Assembly: GCA_013911625.1 (NCBI GenBank)
Contig: JACESW010000009.1
Coordinates: 1 to 17,577, forward strand
DNA from: Cryomorphaceae bacterium
GTDB taxonomy: Bacteria > Bacteroidota > Bacteroidia > Flavobacteriales > Schleiferiaceae
Reading direction: 5' to 3'
Length of the DNA stretch: 17,577 bases
Shown here: positions 1 to 6,619 of the stretch, one piece after another
Numbering within the stretch: the first letter of the stretch is position 1
Layout of the letters: the number at the start of each line of letters is the position of its first letter
Program-made: the position numbers and the translations under genes
The notes under the pieces: generated by a model
Seen by the model: only the letters and a program-made list of their open reading frames with translations
The model's database searches: none
Told to the model about the DNA's origin: nothing

Positions 1-654
1 GAAGTGCGTACTGCAGGTTTCGGGGGTGCCAACCGCTACAAAAACCTAGAAGGGTTCTCGAATTCCGAGCTCCTAGTAGATACGCGCAAGAAGTTAGATC
101 AAGTTGCCAAACGCGCTTATGTACAAACTAAAAGTTTCGACGATGTCGTTGAAATGGCGCGCAACAAAGAGCAAATGCTGGCCTCTATTCCTGCTATTCA
201 GCCTGTGGCGAATAAAAATCTGAAACGCATGGCTTCTGGCTACGGCTACCGCATCCACCCGATTTATAAAGTACGTAAGATGCACTGGGGAACGGACTTC
301 TCGGCTCCTACTGGCACGCCCATCTATGCGACCGGCGACGGAAAAGTGAGTACCTACAAGCGCAGCCGCTCGGGCTACGGCCGCCACATTGTAATCGACC
401 ACGGCTTTGGGTATCAAACACTGTATGCACACATGAACAAGATTGAAGTGCGTCGTGGACAGCGTGTGAAGCGCGGTGACCTCATTGGTTATGTCGGCTC
501 AACCGGTTCTTCTACGGCACCTCACCTGCATTATGAAGTCATCAAGGACGGTCGTAAGATCAACCCAATCAACTACTTCTTCAACGATCTTAGTGCAGAA
601 CAGTACGAGGAAATACTGAAAATCAGCTCTCACTCGAACCAGAGTTTCGATTAA
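1..654 (+). CDS. M23 (LytM-type) zinc endopeptidase, 5'-truncated by window edge
   Basis: Peptidoglycan endopeptidase of the M23/LytM family, expected to cut peptide cross-links in the periplasm or at the envelope. The reading frame is open from base 1, so the true start lies upstream. A GTG at position 4 could only be an accidental start, and the N-terminal membrane anchor usual in Bacteroidota homologues is not visible. Counting from that GTG, about 216 residues are seen, and the peptidase domain spans roughly residues 75-190. Zinc-site residues are intact: HxxxD in MHWGTD (His94, Asp98), His143 in YAHM, and the HxH of HLHYEV (His174, His176). The segment ASGYGYRIHPIY is typical of the domain entry. 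The gene is followed 27 nt later by a MerR-type regulator, an arrangement I associate with Bacteroidota genomes. The family call is firm; the exact bond cleaved is not known. Confidence 0.93.
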   Translation, partial: EVRTAGFGGANRYKNLEGFSNSELLVDTRKKLDQVAKRAYVQTKSFDDVVEMARNKEQMLASIPAIQPVANKNLKRMASGYGYRIHPIYKVRKMHWGTDFSAPTGTPIYATGDGKVSTYKRSRSGYGRHIVIDHGFGYQTLYAHMNKIEVRRGQRVKRGDLIGYVGSTGSSTAPHLHYEVIKDGRKINPINYFFNDLSAEQYEEILKISSHSNQSFD

Positions 655-665
655 TAGTCAATAAG

Positions 666-686
666 TTCATACCTTCATAGTATGAA
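666..686. repeat. Inverted repeat spanning the merR-like start codon
   Basis: TTCATAC (666-672) and GTATGAA (680-686) are perfect inverted copies separated by 7 nt, and the ATG start of the downstream regulator is inside the right arm. The spacer itself contains a third TTCATA, so the left arm is also partly duplicated as a direct repeat. MerR regulators bind dyads of about this total size, but usually between promoter elements, and no promoter is obvious here. An alternative is a hairpin in the polycistronic mRNA that masks the start codon. Whether it functions is uncertain. Confidence 0.35.
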
Positions 687-1017
687 TCAACTGCCGGATA
701 AACTGTATTATACCATTGGTGAGGTGGCCAAACACTTAGGTCTAAATACCTCGAACCTTCGCTATTGGGAACGCGAATTCAAACAATTACATCCTAAAAA
801 GAACGCCTCCGGTAAACGCAAGTATTCCAAGGATGATGTCGCAGTGATTGTAACGATTAACCACCTTGTCAAGGAGCGCGGTTTCACTATTGAGGGCGCA
901 AAAAAACACCTGAAAGACGAAGGTAAATCTGCGGTAACCAAAGTTGAAGCCCTAGAAAAATTGGGCTATGTAAAGTCAGAATTGCAAAAAATCCTGCGAA
1001 CGATGCAGGCAGATTAA
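682..1017 (+). CDS. MerR-family transcriptional regulator, single-domain
   Basis: DNA-binding protein of 111 residues. Residues 8-78 form a MerR-type winged helix-turn-helix, recognisable from YYTIGEVAKHLGL, the following SNLRYWEREF (compare the RYYE/RYWE signature of MerR proteins), and RKYSKDDV with a second helix pair. After it comes a short helical tail (about 85-111), long enough for dimerisation but with no separate effector domain and no metal-binding cysteines, so the inducer cannot be inferred. It sits between the M23 peptidase and lemA on the same strand and probably shares their transcript. A 7-bp inverted repeat (TTCATAC, 7-nt spacer, GTATGAA, 666-686) overlaps its start codon and could be an autoregulatory site or an mRNA hairpin. 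Start ATG at 682 gives the expected length for this family. Confidence 0.9.
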   Translation: MNQLPDKLYYTIGEVAKHLGLNTSNLRYWEREFKQLHPKKNASGKRKYSKDDVAVIVTINHLVKERGFTIEGAKKHLKDEGKSAVTKVEALEKLGYVKSELQKILRTMQAD

Positions 1018-1039
1018 ACCCTAACCACAAATTACCAAA

Positions 1040-1630
1040 ATGAAAAAATCGACCATTACCCTCTTAGTTATAGCTCTTATTCTTGTCGGCCTTGTAGGCT
1101 GGATTATCGGCAGCTTCAATGGCTTAGTTACTCTAGACGAAGAAACCAACGGAAAATGGGCACAAGTTGAAAGTGCCTACCAACGTCGAGCTGACCTTAT
1201 CCCAAATCTTGTAAATACCGTAAAAGGATATGCAGATTTCGAAAAAGAAACACTCACAGGCGTGATTGAAGCTAGATCAAAAGCGACTGGAATTAACGTC
1301 GACGCTAATAACCTCAGTCCTGAGGCCATCGCAAACTTCCAAGCAGCACAAAGTCAATTAAGCGGTGCTTTATCGCGCTTAATGGTAACTGTGGAGCGTT
1401 ACCCTGATTTAAAAGCCAATCAAAATTTCCTTGGACTACAAAGCCAACTAGAAGGCACCGAAAATCGTATTAAGATTGAACGCGACAGATTCAATGCTAG
1501 CGTAAAAGATTTTAATGCCACCATTCGCAAGTTCCCAAAGACGATCATCGCTTCAAGCTTTGGTTTTGAAAAGAAGGGGTACTTCGAGGCAGACGCAGGA
1601 AGCGAAAAAGCACCTGAAGTCCAGTTCTAA
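1040..1630 (+). CDS. lemA: LemA family protein
   Basis: Membrane-anchored protein of 196 residues, the usual length for LemA. Residues 4-26 form a single N-terminal transmembrane segment (TITLLVIALILVGLVGWIIG), and the rest is a long helical domain with the family's conserved run GKWAQVESAYQRRADLIPNL near residues 38-58. That segment and the later RLMVTVERYPDLKANQNF (about 114-131) are strong LemA signatures. The molecular function of LemA is not established; it is thought to be exposed outside the cytoplasmic membrane. It begins 22 nt after the merR-like gene, and its TAA shares one base with the next start (TAATG at 1628-1632), so translation with the following TPM gene is probably coupled. 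LemA followed by TPM-domain proteins is a common neighbourhood, suggesting an envelope function in common. Confidence 0.95.
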   Translation: MKKSTITLLVIALILVGLVGWIIGSFNGLVTLDEETNGKWAQVESAYQRRADLIPNLVNTVKGYADFEKETLTGVIEARSKATGINVDANNLSPEAIANFQAAQSQLSGALSRLMVTVERYPDLKANQNFLGLQSQLEGTENRIKIERDRFNASVKDFNATIRKFPKTIIASSFGFEKKGYFEADAGSEKAPEVQF

Positions 1631-2073
1631 TGAGTGATTACGTACGTTCACTACTCTCTGAAGAACAAGAACAATCCTTGGTTGACGCCATTACTAAGGC
1701 AGAGCTCCATACTTCAGGTGAAATCCGAATTCACTTAGAAAAATCTACAGGTAATTCTTCTGCCGAGCAGCGCGCCAAGCAATGGTTCGGCAAATTAGAA
1801 ATGCATAAAACCGCCGAGAAAAACGGCGTGTTGTTCTACCTAGCTATTGAAGATCGCAAGCTCGCCTTGTGGGCAGGTGAAGGGATCAATAAAAAAGTTC
1901 CCGTCAATTTTTGGCAAGAGATCATTGACCTTGTGATCAGTGAATTTAAAGTGGGACATTTCTCTGAAGGTCTTACTGCCGGTGTAGAGAAAACAGGCGA
2001 AGCCTTGGGGCAATTTTTTCCTCGTCAGGACGATGATGTTGATGAGCTATCTAACGAAATATCTAAAGGCTAG
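1630..2073 (+). CDS. TPM domain protein, predicted cytosolic
   Basis: 147-residue TPM-domain protein (the fold also found in YgcG, Psb32 and MOLO1 families). Evidence: SGEIRIHLEKS near residue 30, then AEKNGVLFYLAIEDRKLALWAGEGI at about 63-87, matching the hydrophobic core strand and the RKLALWAGxG turn of the family. No signal peptide or transmembrane segment is visible, unlike the next gene, so this copy is predicted to stay in the cytosol or bind a membrane protein peripherally. The C-terminal 15 residues are acidic (RQDDDVDEL). It overlaps the lemA stop by one base and ends three bases before the next ATG, so the three genes form a tight cassette. No catalytic activity can be assigned. 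The TPM call is strong; the role is unknown. Confidence 0.88.
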   Translation: MSDYVRSLLSEEQEQSLVDAITKAELHTSGEIRIHLEKSTGNSSAEQRAKQWFGKLEMHKTAEKNGVLFYLAIEDRKLALWAGEGINKKVPVNFWQEIIDLVISEFKVGHFSEGLTAGVEKTGEALGQFFPRQDDDVDELSNEISKG

Positions 2074-2076
2074 CCT

Positions 2077-2841
2077 ATGAAGCGTTGGATACTATTAGTA
2101 CTACTTCCCGTCTCCCTGTTTGCTCAAAATGCGCAAGACTTACTCAATGCCCCGGCACCGAAGCGTTTGGTTTCGGACTACAGTGACATCCTATCACCGA
2201 AGGAAGAAGCCTATCTAGAAAATCTACTGCTGGATTACGCAGATACCACCTCTACCCAAATAGCCGTTGTTACGGTGGAGACCACTGGCGGAGACAACAT
2301 CAATCTAATTACAGCGGAGATTGCGGCAAACTGGAAGATTGGCCAACAAGGTAAAGACAACGGATGCCTCATCCTAGTAGCTTCAGGCGACCGGGAAATT
2401 TCCATTCAAAACGGATACGGCCTTGAACCTTATTTAACCGATTTTACCTCCAAACAAATCATTGAAAACGACATTTTACCTGAATTCAAAGGGGGTAGTT
2501 ATTTCAAAGGTTTAGTGGCCGGATCGAATGCTATTATGCAGGTGCTTGATGGCACCTACGAAGGCAAAGGTGGGCGCTCTAGCAGAAACAGATCGCGAAA
2601 AAAGAACTTCGGCAAGCTCCTTTTTCTCATCATTTTCATAATCATTTACCTCAGCAAGAACTCTCGAGGAGGCGGTGGAGGCGGTGGTTACCGTACCGGT
2701 CCTTTTTGGTGGGGTATGGGCTCAGGTTATACCATGGGAAGTATGGGACGCTCCGGCGGTGGCGGCGGATTCTCTAGTGGAGGATTTGGCGGTTTTGGAG
2801 GCGGCGGCTTCGGCGGTGGGGGAGCTTCTGGATCCTGGTAG
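2077..2841 (+). CDS. YgcG-like exported TPM domain protein with glycine-rich tail
   Basis: 254 residues. Signal peptide 1-16 (MKRWILLVLLPVSLFAQ), TPM domain about 31-160 with the diagnostic LVSDYSDILSPKEEAYLENL start and the NGCLILVASGDREISIQNGYGLE core, a basic stretch (RSSRNRSRKKNFGK), a transmembrane helix about 180-193 (LLFLIIFIIIYL), then a roughly 50-residue tail made mainly of Gly, Ser and Phe and ending in GASGSW. This architecture matches the YgcG family: a periplasmic TPM domain held by one helix with a low-complexity tail. By topology the TPM domain lies outside the cytoplasmic membrane while its partner upstream lacks export signals. It is the last gene of the operon, and the terminator begins 13 nt after its stop. 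Function unknown; the glycine tail may be coding-level low complexity rather than a defined domain. Confidence 0.9.
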   Translation: MKRWILLVLLPVSLFAQNAQDLLNAPAPKRLVSDYSDILSPKEEAYLENLLLDYADTTSTQIAVVTVETTGGDNINLITAEIAANWKIGQQGKDNGCLILVASGDREISIQNGYGLEPYLTDFTSKQIIENDILPEFKGGSYFKGLVAGSNAIMQVLDGTYEGKGGRSSRNRSRKKNFGKLLFLIIFIIIYLSKNSRGGGGGGGYRTGPFWWGMGSGYTMGSMGRSGGGGGFSSGGFGGFGGGGFGGGGASGSW

Positions 2842-2854
2842 CATTGATACAACT

Positions 2855-2886
2855 AAAAAAAGCCACCTCTTTCGAGGTGGCTTTTT
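2855..2886. terminator. Bidirectional intrinsic terminator between convergent genes
   Basis: Perfect 9-bp stem AGCCACCTC / GAGGTGGCT (2861-2869 with 2874-2882) and a 4-nt TTTC loop, flanked by an A-run on the left (2855-2861) and a T-run on the right (2882-2886). It can terminate both the TPM gene from the left and the TonB receptor gene from the right, which are convergent with only 66 bases between their stops. Confidence 0.9.
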
Positions 2887-2907
2887 ATTTGAATTGAGCT
2901 TGATGTT

Positions 2908-5085
2908 TTAAAACTCGAAAGTCAAACCAGTCATGATGTTAAAAGTCGCTTGTGCGTAGTAGTAGGCAAAGTCGCCCCACATATATCCATTGGCTGCATA
3001 GGATGTGTTGCCCAAGTTTCTGAACTCCACAAATCCAATCAATCGTTGTACATCGCTACAATTCCAAGTGTACGAGGTACGTGCATTGATGATGTGATAG
3101 GCCGGTAGGCTATGTGCCTCAAGACCTTCGTTCGACATATATTGTTTGCCTACATATTGGTTCCAAAGTGTCGCCTCAAAACCTTTTTTAGCATACGTTA
3201 AACGTGCACTAGCTACTGCGCCAGGAGAAAAAGCAATTGGCGTATTGTCCACAAAAGAAGATAAAGGATCGCTTACCCAGTTCACATTCTCGTTCTGACT
3301 TAAAGCCACATTGGCCGTCGCTGAAAGCGACGAAGTCAACTCATACGCACCCGTAAACTCAACTCCTTGACGGAAGCTCTGTCCAACATTCTCACGGATT
3401 GGATATCCTTGAGCGTCGATAGCACCTGTAAGGACCAATTGGTTTTGGTACTGTTGACGGTAAGCATTCACATCGAAGGCCCAATGATCTCCTGCCTTGC
3501 GATAATTCAACTCCACATCCAGCATGCGCTCCGCATCGAGTTCATCTGCAGATGCCGCATATTGTAAATCTGTGCGGTTCGGCTCGCGGTGCCCTACCCC
3601 AGCATAAAGCCCGAACAGCTCATTCTTACCTAAATCATAGGTCAAACCGACTTTGGGATTGAAAAAGTTAAAGGTGCGATCAAAATAAGCTGAGCCCGTT
3701 GCTGAGCCACCAGTAGAACTGTGGTTTACGTAGCGGTATTGTGCATCGGCATAGACTAGCAATCGGTTCTGCGTGAAGGCGTATTTTGCATAAATATTCG
3801 CGTCGTCTTTGCGCGCATCGCCTTGGTAATAATTGCCGGCAAGGGTACTCACATTCGGGTTGTTGGCCCAAATCACGCGACCAAAGTGCCCACCGTCGTA
3901 CCGGTGCACGCCACCGCCCAACTGAATACGGTGGTCTCCGTGATCGTAGGTCCACGATGAAGTTGCGCCATAAAAGTCGTTGTCTAACCACTTGCGCGTA
4001 ACCACATCGCCATACGAAACAGTGTCGCCCGCCGCAGTGTAATAGGGCATCAGTCCAAAGTCCATAAAGCTCAATCCGAGGACTGAACCTTGATTGTATT
4101 CCTCATAGTAACCCGCGCCAGCAGTGTGGTGCAAAGCCGCAGCAAAAGTGCCTCCAAAGAGATTTGAGTAGCGGTAGTGCAACTGTGTATGCTCTTGCCC
4201 GTAGTTGTCTACTTGATCGTCGTAGGTACCCACAACGTTCCAAGCATCATCGTAAATAGCTCCCGCTGCGTTCGTACGCGGTGCGGCATCCCAGGCGCCG
4301 CCGTACATAGTGGTAGAATCGACCCCATACCAAGCCTGATAGGTACGTTCGCCACCGCCAAAGCGTACAGCCTCAACGTAATGACCGCCACCGGCAAAAC
4401 CAGCGCTCACATAGTACGATTGTAGATCTGAAGACGCGCGCTCCACATAGCCGTCTGAAGTGATGGAAGAGATGCGCGTATTCATCCAAAAACCGCTTGC
4501 GGTCTTCCCTGTGCTCGCTTCCATGGTAGCACGTTGTGTGCCATAAGATCCGGCGCCCAGAGTGATACGCCCGCCTTTTTCACCAGCACCCAAGGTGCTT
4601 AGACCGAGGCTTGCTCCAAATGCCCCGGAACCGTTGGTAGAGGTTCCGACACCCTTTTGTAATTGGATGGCGTTTGTAGAAGACATGAGGTCTGGTGTAT
4701 TCACCCAAAACACGCCATGGCTCTCCGCGTCATTCATAGGAATGCCGTTAACGGTAACATTGATACGTGTGATGTCTGAACCACGAACACGCATGTTGGT
4801 ATACCCAACACCATTTCCTGCATCGGAAAAACTAACTACGCCAGCGACATCCTGTAAAACATAAGGAAGATCGCGACCCGTGTTCAGCGCTTCAATATCC
4901 TTTTCTGTAAGATTAATCTGTGCGATTGGGTCGTTCTTTTGCGCCCAAGTGCCCAGTACATTCACCTCATTAAGTTCCACATTTGGAAGAAGGAGAATGT
5001 CGATTTTAGCCGAATCGGCTTTTTCTTGTGCAGTAGCAAATAGCGAGAAAGCTACAGCAGCTGCGGTACACATGAATTTATTCAT
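2908..5085 (-). CDS. TonB-dependent outer-membrane receptor, predicted thiamin/thiamin-precursor importer
   Basis: 725-residue TonB-dependent receptor. Signal peptide 1-19 ends ATAQ; a TonB-box-like segment VELNEVNVLG follows (about 34-43); the plug domain runs to about residue 165 with NTGRDLPYVLQDVAGV, the MRVRGSDITRINVTVNGIPMND signature and GVFWVNTPDL; the rest is a beta-barrel ending in LTFEF, with the terminal phenylalanine expected for barrel assembly. There is no carboxypeptidase-like N-terminal domain and no SusD partner, so it is not a typical polysaccharide SusC. The specificity clue is regulatory: a TPP riboswitch occupies its 5' leader, and TPP-controlled outer-membrane receptors are known in Bacteroidota as predicted thiamin transporters. 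Substrate is inferred from that context, not from the protein. It is a single-gene transcript; no inner-membrane transporter (PnuT/ThiT type) is adjacent. Two in-frame ATGs (5085, 5073) are possible starts; the first keeps a longer positively charged N-terminus. Confidence 0.92.
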   Translation of the reverse strand: MNKFMCTAAAVAFSLFATAQEKADSAKIDILLLPNVELNEVNVLGTWAQKNDPIAQINLTEKDIEALNTGRDLPYVLQDVAGVVSFSDAGNGVGYTNMRVRGSDITRINVTVNGIPMNDAESHGVFWVNTPDLMSSTNAIQLQKGVGTSTNGSGAFGASLGLSTLGAGEKGGRITLGAGSYGTQRATMEASTGKTASGFWMNTRISSITSDGYVERASSDLQSYYVSAGFAGGGHYVEAVRFGGGERTYQAWYGVDSTTMYGGAWDAAPRTNAAGAIYDDAWNVVGTYDDQVDNYGQEHTQLHYRYSNLFGGTFAAALHHTAGAGYYEEYNQGSVLGLSFMDFGLMPYYTAAGDTVSYGDVVTRKWLDNDFYGATSSWTYDHGDHRIQLGGGVHRYDGGHFGRVIWANNPNVSTLAGNYYQGDARKDDANIYAKYAFTQNRLLVYADAQYRYVNHSSTGGSATGSAYFDRTFNFFNPKVGLTYDLGKNELFGLYAGVGHREPNRTDLQYAASADELDAERMLDVELNYRKAGDHWAFDVNAYRQQYQNQLVLTGAIDAQGYPIRENVGQSFRQGVEFTGAYELTSSLSATANVALSQNENVNWVSDPLSSFVDNTPIAFSPGAVASARLTYAKKGFEATLWNQYVGKQYMSNEGLEAHSLPAYHIINARTSYTWNCSDVQRLIGFVEFRNLGNTSYAANGYMWGDFAYYYAQATFNIMTGLTFEF

Positions 5086-5140
5086 GAATTTGGTTTTTAA
5101 ACCACGTCAAGGGGCAACAACGTGTATTACACATATTATT

Positions 5141-5238
5141 GCTTATCGTTCCTTGGCAGCATTACCTGCCCAGGTTCTATGGGTATGTTCTCAGCCCGTA
5201 GGTCGAACGACTTTCTGGGCACCCCTTTGAGACAACGC
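5141..5238 (-). ncRNA. TPP (THI-element) riboswitch in the receptor leader
   Basis: Read on the minus strand the leader contains GGGGTGCCC (5225-5217), an optional hairpin GTCGTTCGAC (5211-5202), the invariant CTGAGA (5194-5189), ACCC, GAACCTG, and GGTAATGCTGCCAAGGAA. These are the conserved pyrimidine-sensor and pyrophosphate-sensor segments of the TPP aptamer in the right order. P2 forms between GCCC (5220-5217) and GGGC (5197-5194). A short P1 can form between TTGTC (5235-5231) and GATAA (5147-5143, one G-U pair). About 55 nt separate the aptamer from the ATG. Expected effect: TPP binding reduces expression of the receptor. The aptamer class is confident; the mechanism (transcription or translation) is not, since no T-run terminator follows. 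Confidence 0.93.
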
Positions 5239-5245
5239 AAATGTA
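5238..5245 (-). promoter_or_regulatory. Bacteroidota -7 element upstream of the TPP riboswitch
   Basis: TACATTTG on the minus strand is an exact TAnnTTTG match. A start a few bases downstream (about 5231-5234) would put the 5' end of the RNA at the start of the aptamer's P1 helix, a sensible arrangement. I do not see a clean TTG at the -33 position, so strength is uncertain. Confidence 0.55.
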
Positions 5246-5272
5246 TAACACGAAAAGCGTATGTTAGTGTTC

Positions 5273-5446
5273 ATGAAAAAGATTGTTCGAATTAGCGGAA
5301 TTATAGGCTACTCTAGTTTGTTCTTAGGTGGTTGGTTTAAAATACTTCATTTGATGGGTGCTCCTTCATTATGGTTGTTAGGAAATATTTTTACCGGAGT
5401 ATTTATTCTCACCTACATCATTGATAAGCTGCGCAGTCGCTCTTAA
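5273..5446 (+). CDS. Small two-helix membrane protein resembling the GldL N-terminus
   Basis: 57-residue hydrophobic protein starting MKKIVRISG. Two transmembrane segments (about 8-25 and 32-50) are joined by FKILHLMGAPSLWLLG, and the protein ends with the basic IIDKLRSRS. The loop and second helix resemble the N-terminal hairpin of the gliding/type IX secretion component GldL (FKIQHWPGA-type motif), but the cytoplasmic GldL domain is absent, so it is at most a GldL-related mini-protein and should not be called GldL. A longer start at 5261 would add MLVF; ATG 5273 gives a standard Lys-rich start. Its TAA overlaps the stop of the convergent glucosaminidase gene by 4 nt. No promoter was recognised in the 187-nt gap shared with the riboswitch. 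Confidence 0.75.
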   Translation: MKKIVRISGIIGYSSLFLGGWFKILHLMGAPSLWLLGNIFTGVFILTYIIDKLRSRS

Positions 5447-6423
5447 TCTTTGAATTTCTCAAGCAATCCTACAGGACGCAGTCGGATTTGCTCCCCTCTC
5501 TGAGGCTGACGGCCGACCGGAAAATCATTGTATTTATAGAGTTTATCGAGCGATACTGCATGCTGCTGACTAATGGCGCGCATAGTCAATCCTTCGGAAG
5601 CAATGACGAACTTCTGTTTTGATCGCGGCTTCTTGTAGTCGATGTACACCGCTTCGCCCGAATGAAATACCGTTTCGTATGAGGCATCATTAATACTTAG
5701 AAGGACTGGAACTCTCATGTGCAACGAATCTGCCAAATGTTCCAGGGTCTCCCCTGTTTTAAGTACGACATAAGGTGTTCCGTTCTCGTGGTACTTCATT
5801 CTATGAATTAGAAATTTCTTCTTCGCATTGGTCACGGGCTTGCCCTTCGCGTTCAAGGTGGGTCCTTCTGTTTTCACGGATAGTGTGTCCTCGGAGGCTA
5901 GTAGCGGTGCCGTGGCAGCAAAATCAAACCGGTGCAACTCCTCTTGTTCTATGATGCGAATGAGCTTGTCTGCATAGTCCGGGGCGGTCGCATAGCCAGC
6001 CTTCTTTAGACCCTTCGCCCAACCCTTGTAATCTGATGGTTCCAATTCAAACAAGAACTCGTACCTCGATCCGCGGACTAAAAAATCTGTATGGTCTTCG
6101 TAACTGTGCCTAACCTCCTTGTATGCCCTAAAACACTCGCCTTTGGCATCATCATCATGGTAGACTTTTTCACCCGTCCAACTGCCGTGGCATTTGATTC
6201 CAAAGTGGTTGTTTGACTTCTTGGCCAATTCACTTAAGCCGTTTCCACTTTCCAAAATTCCTTGCGCCAACGTAATCGACGCTGGAATCCCACTTCTATT
6301 CATCTCATCTACAGCGATTTGCGAATAATTTAACACATAAGCAGTACGCGCATTGGTCTGTGCAGTCATCACCAGAGCTGTGAAACTAACTATTAGGAGA
6401 TGGAGGTAACGGTTCGTTAACAT
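5443..6423 (-). CDS. Secreted glucosaminidase (GH73-type) with C-terminal LysM repeats
   Basis: 326-residue peptidoglycan hydrolase. A hydrophobic signal peptide (1-22, MLTNRYLHLL...VMTAQ) is followed by the glucosaminidase domain at about 27-167: IPASITLAQGILESGNG contains the expected catalytic glutamate (Glu58), then NNHFGIKC, CFRAYKEV and SYEDHTDFL, all hallmarks of the mannosyl-glycoprotein endo-beta-N-acetylglucosaminidase-like family. The C-terminal part (about 205-320) holds LysM-type sequences: PYVVLKTGETLEHLADSL and KFVIASEGLTMRAISQQ followed by LDKLYKYND. Role: cleavage of the glycan backbone of peptidoglycan at or outside the cell wall, with LysM anchoring. The gene is transcribed alone and is convergent with the GldL-like gene. 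A weak dyad TTTGAA-N5-TTCAAA (6460-6476) lies upstream; no clear promoter was found. Confidence 0.93.
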   Translation of the reverse strand: MLTNRYLHLLIVSFTALVMTAQTNARTAYVLNYSQIAVDEMNRSGIPASITLAQGILESGNGLSELAKKSNNHFGIKCHGSWTGEKVYHDDDAKGECFRAYKEVRHSYEDHTDFLVRGSRYEFLFELEPSDYKGWAKGLKKAGYATAPDYADKLIRIIEQEELHRFDFAATAPLLASEDTLSVKTEGPTLNAKGKPVTNAKKKFLIHRMKYHENGTPYVVLKTGETLEHLADSLHMRVPVLLSINDASYETVFHSGEAVYIDYKKPRSKQKFVIASEGLTMRAISQQHAVSLDKLYKYNDFPVGRQPQRGEQIRLRPVGLLEKFKD

Positions 6424-6561
6424 TGGACATACGATTTGACTACAAATTGCATTTTCCTTTTTGAAGTTTTTTCAAATGGGCCACTGAGTTATTAAAAATT
6501 TGAGGGCTAACTCCCACAGAATCAAAAAATGAAATTGTTAATAACGCTTTTTAGGAAGGTC

Positions 6562-6591
6562 TTGAATCTGTAAATCGATTTGGTAGTTTAG
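6562..6591 (+). promoter_or_regulatory. Promoter of the RNR-tail microgene
   Basis: TTG (6562-6564), exactly 19 nt, then TAGTTTAG (6584-6591), which matches the Bacteroidota -7 element TAnnTTTG at five of six fixed positions. Transcription would start near 6597, about 20-25 nt before the ATG at 6620. A GTTAATAAC palindrome (6537-6545) lies just upstream and might be an operator, but no known box was recognised. Confidence 0.55.
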
Positions 6592-6619
6592 AAATGAGTC
6601 TAAACAAAAACACTACGCA

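Noticed and set aside
2671..2838. Possible tandem DNA repeat (GGCGGTGGC-like)
   Set aside because: Repetitive bases follow from the Gly/Ser/Phe-rich protein tail; units are irregular and stay in the coding frame.
2675..2911. Open frame on the plus strand inside and beyond the glycine-rich tail
   Set aside because: It is a frame-shifted reading of the GC-rich glycine codons and continues through the terminator hairpin; the TPM gene explains the DNA.
4880..5230. 116-codon plus-strand ORF
   Set aside because: It lies antisense to the receptor's N-terminus and covers the TPP riboswitch; the opposite strand has strong protein and RNA evidence.
6424..6561. Riboswitch or regulatory RNA upstream of the glucosaminidase or microgene
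   Set aside because: Only weak dyads (TTTGAA/TTCAAA at 6460-6476 and GTTAATAAC at 6537-6545) are present; no conserved aptamer pattern and no NrdR-type box was seen.
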